From: Candidatus Omnitrophica bacterium UBA6233
GTDB lineage: Bacteria; Omnitrophota; Gorgyraeia; Gygaellales; Profunditerraquicolaceae
Length of the DNA: 26,012 nucleotides
Assembly: GCA_002440965.1 (NCBI GenBank)
Contig: DJWJ01000028.1
Location: forward strand, 1 to 26,012
Direction of reading: 5' to 3'
The position numbers and the translations under genes were made by a program. Under the pieces are notes generated by a model, which was given only the letters and a program-made list of their open reading frames with translations, was not told the origin of the DNA and searched no databases. Positions 21,148 through 26,012 of the stretch are shown here, piece by piece. Positions within the stretch are counted from its first letter, which is position 1; every line of letters begins with the position of its first letter.

Positions 21148-22050
21148 CTAAAACATTGTGCATTTCTTAAACTGAACCAATCTCTTATTCAAATCTTTCC
21201 TGGTAAGCTTTGAGGTCCTTTCTAAACCAAAATTTTCAATGTTAAATGACGCCGCTATAGTGCCGAACACAAGCGCCTTTCTTAGATTTTGCATATTCAC
21301 CTTTTTCGTTTTGGCCAAATAACCCATAAAGCCTCCGGCAAAGGTATCTCCGGCTCCGGTAGGATCCACTACTTTATCCGCCGGATATGCCGGAAGGGAA
21401 AAAATAAATTTATCGCTGTAAAATAATACTCCGTGTTCGCCTTTTTTAATCAGAACCATCTTAGGCCCAAAAGAACGCAAAGCGCGGGCTGCCTGAATCA
21501 AGTTATGTTCTTGGGATAAAGAACGCGCTTCTTGATCGTTGGCTACGTAAATATCCACTTCTTTGAGCAAACGCAGAAGCGATTTACGCTTATTATTGAT
21601 CCAATAGTTCATGCTATCCAAGGCGATCAACTTGGGCAAACGCATATGCCCCAAGAGGTGCCGCTGTATATCCGGGTCAACATTGGCCAAGAAAACATGC
21701 TCTATTCTTTTCTGCTCTTCTGAAATCTCAGGTTTGAATGTGTTAAGGACCCCTAATTCGGTATTCAGAGTTATAGCGGTATTCAGATCACCTTTATATT
21801 CGCCTGACCACTGAAAGGTCTTGCCGGAAGCCTCGCGGATAAGCGCGCTAAGATTTATGCCTTTGGCCTCCAAAAATTTGATATGCTTTTGGGGGAAATC
21901 TTTACCCACAATGGCAACCAGATTCACTTTGGTAAAAATACGCGCAGCCATCGCAAAATGCGCGGCTGACCCTCCCAGCATCTGTTTTCTTTGGCCAAAA
22001 GGAGTCTTCACATTATCCAACGCCACTGTCCCGAGGACCAAAATACTCAT
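21148..22050 (-). CDS. PfkB-family sugar or nucleoside kinase
   Basis: Ribokinase-fold kinase of 300 residues. The N-terminal substrate region has GGSAAHFAMAA (26-36), and the C-terminal signature is DPTGAGDTFAGGFMGYLA (229-246) with Asp235 as catalytic base. It resembles the adenosine-kinase/ribokinase-like forms more than fructose-1-phosphate kinase, but the substrate cannot be told. AGGAGAG precedes the ATG. It is the middle gene of a tight run (gaps of 9 and 12 nt). Confidence 0.92.
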   Translation of the reverse strand: MSILVLGTVALDNVKTPFGQRKQMLGGSAAHFAMAARIFTKVNLVAIVGKDFPQKHIKFLEAKGINLSALIREASGKTFQWSGEYKGDLNTAITLNTELGVLNTFKPEISEEQKRIEHVFLANVDPDIQRHLLGHMRLPKLIALDSMNYWINNKRKSLLRLLKEVDIYVANDQEARSLSQEHNLIQAARALRSFGPKMVLIKKGEHGVLFYSDKFIFSLPAYPADKVVDPTGAGDTFAGGFMGYLAKTKKVNMQNLRKALVFGTIAASFNIENFGLERTSKLTRKDLNKRLVQFKKCTMF

Positions 22051-22059
22051 TCTTCTCTC

Positions 22060-22830
22060 CTACTTGAACTTCAACCAAAATACCGCAGCTACAAGTATTC
22101 TGTATATTCCAAATGGAATAAACGTATGCTTTTTTATGAAAATAAGCAGGAACTTTATTGCTAAAAGCGCCACTAAAAATGAGACAATAAACCCAACACC
22201 TAAAAGAAGGAATTGATCCGCTTTAAACGCGTGGGCGCTTTTTACTAAATCCAAGGCAGTAGCGGCGCACATTGTGGGGACAGCCAGTAAAAAAGAAAAT
22301 TCCACTATTGTTTTACGTTTTAATCCCGCTGCCAAACCGCCTACAATGGTTGCTGCGGCGCGCGAAACTCCCGGTATAATGGCAATCGACTGAAAAAAAC
22401 CGATTATTAAAGCCTGCGGATAAGAAATCGACGTTAATCCATCCGAAGAATCCTCTTTTTCTCCATGAAAGATTTCAAAAATAATGAGCGCGATCCCCCC
22501 AAGAAATAACGCCCAAAGCACGACTGAAATGCTGCCCAGGAAGAACGTTTTAATAACCTTATATAACAACGCTCCAATTACCGCGGTCGGTAAAAACGCG
22601 GTAAGAATCTTTTTCCAGACATCCAAACCTTTAAATAATTCCTTCCAGTAAAGGATAACTACCGCCAGAATCGCGCCGCTCTGGATCGCAATTTCAAAAC
22701 TTTTGACAAACTCGGACTGAATAATCCCCATACTGCGGCTGGCGAGCATTAAATGCCCGGTGGAAGAAATAGGCAGAAATTCCGTAACTCCTTCGACGAT
22801 ACCAAATATGCAAGCTTGAATCAAATTCAT
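22060..22830 (-). CDS. uppP: Undecaprenyl-diphosphate phosphatase (UppP/BacA)
   Basis: Integral membrane enzyme, 256 residues, that recycles the C55 lipid carrier of cell-wall synthesis. Motif 1 is GIVEGVTEFLPISSTGHL (about 10-27) and motif 2 is IPGVSRAAATIVGGLAAG. The usual Ser after Arg in motif 2 (SRS) is Ala here. AAGGA precedes the ATG. 12 nt separate it from the pseudouridine synthase gene. Confidence 0.95.
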   Translation of the reverse strand: MNLIQACIFGIVEGVTEFLPISSTGHLMLASRSMGIIQSEFVKSFEIAIQSGAILAVVILYWKELFKGLDVWKKILTAFLPTAVIGALLYKVIKTFFLGSISVVLWALFLGGIALIIFEIFHGEKEDSSDGLTSISYPQALIIGFFQSIAIIPGVSRAAATIVGGLAAGLKRKTIVEFSFLLAVPTMCAATALDLVKSAHAFKADQFLLLGVGFIVSFLVALLAIKFLLIFIKKHTFIPFGIYRILVAAVFWLKFK

Positions 22831-22842
22831 ATTCCGGCTTCC

Positions 22843-23439
22843 TTAGTGAGGGTGTTTTGCTAAAAAACCTGCCATATCCGCGGCAAGCTCTAGGCGCACT
22901 TGAACTTGCGCGCCTGTCACTGGATGGGAAAAACTTAACTCTTTTGCCTGCAGCATAAGCCTTTTGGCCTTAATTGCAAAATCCCGGCGAAAGGCAAATT
23001 TAGATTCACCCAGAATAGGATGGCCAATCTGTTTAAGATGAATTCTTATCTGGTTTGTGCGGCCGGTCAAAGGATTAACTTCCAGAATAGCAAAATCTTT
23101 CCTTTTTTCAATAATTTTATAACGGGTTTCGGCTGATAAACCCTCGATCCTGTTTTTAATCTCCCCCTGGTTCTTTTGGGGTATTCCCCGCACAAAAGCA
23201 AGATAAATTTTTCTAACCTTCCTGCCGCGAAACTCATCCATCATTCTCTGCTGGGTATTTTTATCTTTCGCGTAAATTATCAAACCCGAAGTCTCCCGGT
23301 CAAGCCGGTGACAGGGGTATAAATTCAATATACTGGTAAGTGTCCGCTTTTCGTTTTTAGGAGTTGGAACAGTTAAAAGCCCCGAAGGTTTATCTACTAC
23401 CAAAAGCCATTGGTCTTCGTAAATTATGGGAATATTCAC
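22843..23439 (-). CDS. RluA-family pseudouridine synthase, no S4 domain
   Basis: RNA pseudouridine synthase of 198 residues, a short RluA-type form. The catalytic motif HRLDRETSGLIIYAK holds the nucleophilic Asp. Other landmarks are DKPSGLLTVPT near the N-terminus, KIYLAFVRG, and NPLTGRTNQIRIHL. There is no N-terminal S4 domain. The start is GTG at 23439, with CGGAG about 10 nt upstream. The target site (tRNA or rRNA) cannot be told. Confidence 0.92.
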   Translation of the reverse strand: MNIPIIYEDQWLLVVDKPSGLLTVPTPKNEKRTLTSILNLYPCHRLDRETSGLIIYAKDKNTQQRMMDEFRGRKVRKIYLAFVRGIPQKNQGEIKNRIEGLSAETRYKIIEKRKDFAILEVNPLTGRTNQIRIHLKQIGHPILGESKFAFRRDFAIKAKRLMLQAKELSFSHPVTGAQVQVRLELAADMAGFLAKHPH

Positions 23440-23455
23440 CCCGAAAAAACTCCGG

Positions 23456-24415
23456 TTAAACTATTTCCAACATTCTATCTATTGCTTTTTTGGCCCGCAG
23501 GCGTATATCATCGGGAACCTTGACTTCCTCTTTTAATTCTTCCAGAGCCCAGAGTATCTTCTCCTGCGTCGTGCGTTTCATATTCGGGCAAACCGCCCGC
23601 TCGGAAGCCGGATAAAATTCTTTCCCGGGATTATCTTTTTTCAGGCGATAAATAAGCCCGACTTCCGTGCCAACGATCATCTCCTTAGCTTCGGTTTCCT
23701 TGGCGAATTTAGCCATCTGGCTCGTGGATAAAACCGCATCTGCCATTGCCACAACAGCCGGCAGGCATTCCGGATGCACTATAACTTTAGCAAAAGGATG
23801 AAATTTCTTTTCCCGCCTTAAATCTTCGGGAAGAATCTTGGTATGCGTCGGGCAAAAGCCGGTCCAGCTGATAAGCGGCCTGCGGCTTTGGCTATCGGAA
23901 GCCAAACCACGGCCTTCTGGCCTGCCTGTTTGTTTGGAGACATAATCAGCCAGGTATTTATCCGGAACGAAAATTATTTCTTTTTTATCTTTCAGGTAGT
24001 TAACTACGGCCACGGCATTAGTCGAAGTGCAGCAATAATCTAACTCGGCTTTTACTTCTGCCGAAGAATTTACATAACCAACAACTACCGCCTCCGGGTG
24101 CTCTGCTTTTAACTTTCTCAACTCATCGGCGCTAAGCATATTTGCCATGGGGCAGCCGGCTAAGGCATCCGGCATAATCACCAGCTTATCCGGAGAAAGT
24201 ATTGAAGCTGTCTCGGCCATAAAATAAACCCCGCAAAAAACAATCACCTTGGCCTCGGTTCTGGCTGCGGCGCGGGATAACTCCAGAGAATCTCCCCGGA
24301 AATCCGCCACATCCTGCACTTCCGGTAACTGGTAATTATGCGCCAGAATCACGGCATTACGCTTTTTCTTAAGCTCTTTGATTTTTTCTTCCAAACCGGT
24401 GATTTGTTTAGTCAT
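23456..24415 (-). CDS. nadA: Quinolinate synthase NadA, with a repeat-encoded insertion
   Basis: [4Fe-4S] enzyme of NAD biosynthesis that condenses iminoaspartate and dihydroxyacetone phosphate, 319 residues. Landmarks are ILAHNYQLPEVQDVADFRGDS (about 23-43), cluster Cys61 in FCGVYFMAETA, Cys188 in GFCPTH, and a Cys in AVCPNMKRTT near the C-terminus. Between TGR (about 163-165) and LISWTGFCPTH lies an extra RPEGRGLASDSQSRR segment (about 165-179), coded by a 41-bp repeat that also occurs in mnmA. It falls in a loop just before the second cluster Cys. The start overlaps mnmA by 8 nt. Confidence 0.95.
   Translation of the reverse strand: MTKQITGLEEKIKELKKKRNAVILAHNYQLPEVQDVADFRGDSLELSRAAARTEAKVIVFCGVYFMAETASILSPDKLVIMPDALAGCPMANMLSADELRKLKAEHPEAVVVGYVNSSAEVKAELDYCCTSTNAVAVVNYLKDKKEIIFVPDKYLADYVSKQTGRPEGRGLASDSQSRRPLISWTGFCPTHTKILPEDLRREKKFHPFAKVIVHPECLPAVVAMADAVLSTSQMAKFAKETEAKEMIVGTEVGLIYRLKKDNPGKEFYPASERAVCPNMKRTTQEKILWALEELKEEVKVPDDIRLRAKKAIDRMLEIV
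23884..23924. repeat. 41-bp double-hairpin element, copy 1, inside nadA
   Basis: 39 of 41 bases are identical to copy 2 at 24528-24568, in the same orientation. On the minus strand it has two small hairpins: GGCC-AGAA-GGCC, and TTTGGCT/AGCCAAA with a 6-nt loop (perfect in this copy). It is translated in the nadA frame as RPEGRGLASDSQS. Confidence 0.9.
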
Positions 24416-25529
24416 CTTGGCTTATAACCTTATCAATAATTGCTCCGCCTATGACCCTGTTCTTTTCATAAAAAACTGCTGATTGACCGGGAGTTATAGC
24501 GAATTGCGGTTTTTTAAAAATTACTTTGGCTTTGGCTATCGGAGGCCAAACCACGGCCTTGTGGCCTGTGGATTTGTTACCGTAGGAAAACAAATCTGCT
24601 CTAGCTTCTTGGTGATTATACCTTATTTTTACTTTAAGAGCAACTTTCTTTTTTACCGGAGGCTTGATCGCAAAATGCAGATCTTTAAGCAAACATCCGG
24701 TTGAACTGGCCTCTTCTTTTGAGCCGATATAAATACTATTAGTTCTAGGATCAATCTTGGTTATATAAACCGGATAACCTTTGGCGACTCCTAAGCCTTC
24801 CCGCTGGCCGGTTGTGTAATAAGCAACGCCTTTGTGCTGGCCGACAACATTTCCTTGAGTATCGATTATTGGCCCGGTAAGCAATTCTTTATTCATCCTG
24901 TTTCTTAAAAACGCGCGATAATCATCGTTAGGCAGAAAACAAATCTCCTGGCTGGCTTTTTTTTCAGCTACGGCAAGGCCAAATTTGCGGGCTAGATCCC
25001 TTACCTCTACTTTAGTATAGTTGCCTAAGGGGAAAATTATATGCTTTAATTGATTTTGATTAAGCCTGTATAAAAAATACGATTGATCCTTTTTTAAATC
25101 TTTGGCTTTTCTTAATAAAAATCCGGCAGGAATTTTAGTAATTCTGGCATAATGTCCGGTTGCCAGGAATTGCGCGTCTAAAGCCTTAGCTTTATTCAAT
25201 AACTCGCCGAATTTAAGGTATTGGTTACAGACTACGCAAGGATTGGGCGTGCGGCCCAGAAGATATTCGCGGCAGAAAGGCTCGATCACCCGCTCTTCCA
25301 AGGCCTTTCGCATGTTGACAACATAGTGCCTTATACCTAATTTATGACAGACCCTGCGGGCATCCTCTATGCCTTGTCTGCTGCAGCAGCCTATTTTCTT
25401 GCGGTTTGAATCCGCAAGGTTAAAGCACATAGTGACTCCGATAACCTCAAAGCCTTTTTCCTTTAAAAGGCAGGCGGCTACCGCAGAATCCACCCCTCCG
25501 CTCATTCCAACGACCACGCGTTTTTGCAT
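24408..25529 (-). CDS. mnmA: tRNA 2-thiouridylase MnmA, with a repeat-encoded insertion
   Basis: ATP-dependent enzyme that places sulfur at U34 of tRNA, 373 residues from the ATG at 25529. The PP-loop is SGGVDS (10-15), the catalytic Cys are Cys98 (NPCVVCN) and Cys197 (SQEICF), and the C-terminal beta domain ends with ITPGQSAVFY and GGAIIDKV. Residues about 321-334 (TGHKAVVWPPIAKA) are encoded by the second copy of the 41-bp repeat, in the beta-barrel region where a short loop is usual. The frame is open 20 codons upstream, but that would run into the csp terminator hairpin, so 25529 is the start. Confidence 0.96.
   Translation of the reverse strand: MQKRVVVGMSGGVDSAVAACLLKEKGFEVIGVTMCFNLADSNRKKIGCCSRQGIEDARRVCHKLGIRHYVVNMRKALEERVIEPFCREYLLGRTPNPCVVCNQYLKFGELLNKAKALDAQFLATGHYARITKIPAGFLLRKAKDLKKDQSYFLYRLNQNQLKHIIFPLGNYTKVEVRDLARKFGLAVAEKKASQEICFLPNDDYRAFLRNRMNKELLTGPIIDTQGNVVGQHKGVAYYTTGQREGLGVAKGYPVYITKIDPRTNSIYIGSKEEASSTGCLLKDLHFAIKPPVKKKVALKVKIRYNHQEARADLFSYGNKSTGHKAVVWPPIAKAKVIFKKPQFAITPGQSAVFYEKNRVIGGAIIDKVISQDD
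24528..24568. repeat. 41-bp double-hairpin element, copy 2, inside mnmA
   Basis: Same orientation as copy 1 and 644 bp from it, with two base differences (one weakens the TTTGGC stem, one is in the GGCC loop). It is read here one base out of phase relative to copy 1, giving GHKAVVWPPIAKA. Confidence 0.9.
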
Positions 25530-25564
25530 ATGGTAATTATAGCATAACAACCAAGCCTTACTAA

Positions 25565-25597
25565 CAAAAAAGGCCCAATGCTTGCGCATTGAGCCTT
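25565..25597 (-). terminator. Intrinsic terminator of the cold-shock gene
   Basis: A 12-bp stem (plus arms 25570-25581 and 25586-25597) with a 4-nt GCAA loop is followed by TTTTTTG on the minus strand. The opposite strand also has a T-rich tract, so it could act both ways. It ends the csp transcript before mnmA. Confidence 0.9.
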
Positions 25598-25618
25598 TTC
25601 TTTTTTTGCTTTTTTAGG

Positions 25619-25819
25619 TTATAACTTGGTTACTTTTGTAGCTTGCTCGCCCTTCGGACCTTTTTCAATTTCAAACTCCACCTCTTGGCCCTCTTCTAAA
25701 GTCTTATAGCCATCACCCTGTATAGCTGTATGATGCACGAAGACATCATTACCATTCTCAGGAGTAATAAACCCATAACCTTTCTGGTTGGAAAACCACT
25801 TTACTTTACCTTTTGCCAT
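25619..25819 (-). CDS. Cold-shock-domain protein (CspA family)
   Basis: Single-stranded nucleic-acid-binding protein of 66 residues: MAKGKVKWFSNQKGYGFITP with RNP1 KGYGFI (13-18) and RNP2 DVFVHHTAI (25-33), ending QATKVTKL. The ATG at 25819 has GGAGG 10 nt upstream; twelve further in-frame codons upstream are leader sequence. It stands alone with a strong promoter and a terminator. Its leader of about 118 nt contains a stable hairpin, as is common for cold-shock genes. Confidence 0.96.
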   Translation of the reverse strand: MAKGKVKWFSNQKGYGFITPENGNDVFVHHTAIQGDGYKTLEEGQEVEFEIEKGPKGEQATKVTKL

Positions 25820-25868
25820 TGCTGCAATTCCTCCTTCCTTATAAAATTTTAGCAAACTACTAGAATAG

Positions 25869-25908
25869 ACAAAAACCGTAAGGTGTGTCGTTCTTTCTCC
25901 TTACGGTT
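25869..25908 (-). promoter_or_regulatory. Attenuator-like hairpin in the cold-shock gene leader
   Basis: Plus arms 25874-25883 and 25899-25908 form a perfect 10-bp stem (AACCGTAAGG/CCTTACGGTT) with a 15-nt loop. On the minus strand it is followed by TTTGTC (five T in a row counting those of the stem). It could be a weak attenuator or a temperature-sensitive leader structure. Confidence 0.55.
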
Positions 25909-25943
25909 AAAGACCTTCTACTCCCTTGTTCACTACTGAAGCA

Positions 25944-25971
25944 AGTATACACTAAATTCTATATTTGTCAA
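25944..25971 (-). promoter_or_regulatory. Sigma70-type promoter of the cold-shock gene
   Basis: TTGACA (plus 25966-25971, consensus) and TATACT (plus 25944-25949) are 16 nt apart on the minus strand. Transcription would start near 25937, giving a leader of about 118 nt. Confidence 0.85.
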
Positions 25972-26012
25972 TTAAAAAATTTCCCCCTCATGGGAATGAT
26001 ACCATAGATCCT

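Noticed and set aside
953..24704. Open frames on the plus strand (for example 1527-2105, 9988-10509, 14193-14519, 21821-22216)
   Set aside because: All are antisense to well-supported minus-strand genes, show no recognisable domains and have biased composition typical of shadow frames.
25530..25589. Upstream extension of MnmA by 20 residues
   Set aside because: It would start inside the cold-shock terminator hairpin, and the family begins at MQKRVVVGMSGGVDS.

Overview
Every protein gene called in this 26 kb window, and the one tRNA, lies on the minus strand. Read in the direction of transcription, the window runs from its right end to its left end. Composition is moderately AT-rich. The combination of a TIGR04073-type exosortase-associated protein, a multi-subunit group 4 [NiFe] hydrogenase and abundant small palindromic repeats (including the GC-rich palindrome that translates as PAGRQ/SGRQ-like peptides) suggests an anaerobic or fermentative candidate-phylum bacterium. 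Omnitrophota is my best guess and Elusimicrobiota or a relative is possible. This placement is inference; no marker gene in the window settles it.

Layout by region, in transcription order. (1) 25.9-25.6 kb: a cold-shock protein with its own sigma70-type promoter, a structured leader and a strong terminator. (2) 25.5-20.4 kb: tightly packed housekeeping genes mnmA, nadA, an RluA-type pseudouridine synthase, uppP, a PfkB kinase, a MscL-like channel and a YqeY-like protein. (3) 20.4-11.2 kb: an energy-converting hydrogenase locus. A HydB/HydG (AsrA/AsrB)-like flavin and iron-sulfur module is followed by a four-cluster ferredoxin, NuoH-, NuoB-, NuoC- and NuoD-like subunits, a PhoU-domain protein, one antiporter-like membrane subunit and a NuoI-like ferredoxin, with an MFS exporter just behind. 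(4) 9.9-9.3 kb: a peptidoglycan-binding lipoprotein with its own promoter and terminator. (5) 9.3-3.1 kb: a second run with a GH1 glycosidase, a cNMP-binding/ATPase/patatin fusion, a lipoprotein, a MazG-like pyrophosphohydrolase, a hydrogenase maturation protease, a LeuT-like NSS symporter and a 33-codon MetS-like small subunit. (6) 3.0-0.9 kb: tRNA-Phe and an asparagine-synthetase-like protein. (7) 0.86-0.03 kb: a cyclic-di-GMP-type riboswitch, with promoter and intrinsic terminator, in front of the exosortase-associated gene.

How it fits together. The hydrogenase locus encodes a membrane arm (NuoH-like plus one antiporter-like subunit), a catalytic core (NuoB/C/D/I-like with intact Ni ligands) and an apparent NAD(P)H- or ferredoxin-reactive module (beta/gamma plus ferredoxin). 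The large subunit keeps a C-terminal extension of 36 residues of the kind removed by HycI-type proteases, and a HycI-like protease is encoded 9 kb away. No formate dehydrogenase or Hyp maturation genes are in the window.

The most unusual observations are: (a) a 41-bp double-hairpin element present at 39/41 identity inside both nadA and mnmA, read in two different frames; (b) a family of about 130-165 bp long-palindrome elements occupying four successive gaps of the hydrogenase operon, with two copies in opposite orientation; (c) a further copy that supplies the hydrophobic signal peptide of a lipoprotein; (d) loss of the pump-signature TM5 glutamate in the only antiporter-like subunit; and (e) a PhoU-domain gene inside the hydrogenase operon.
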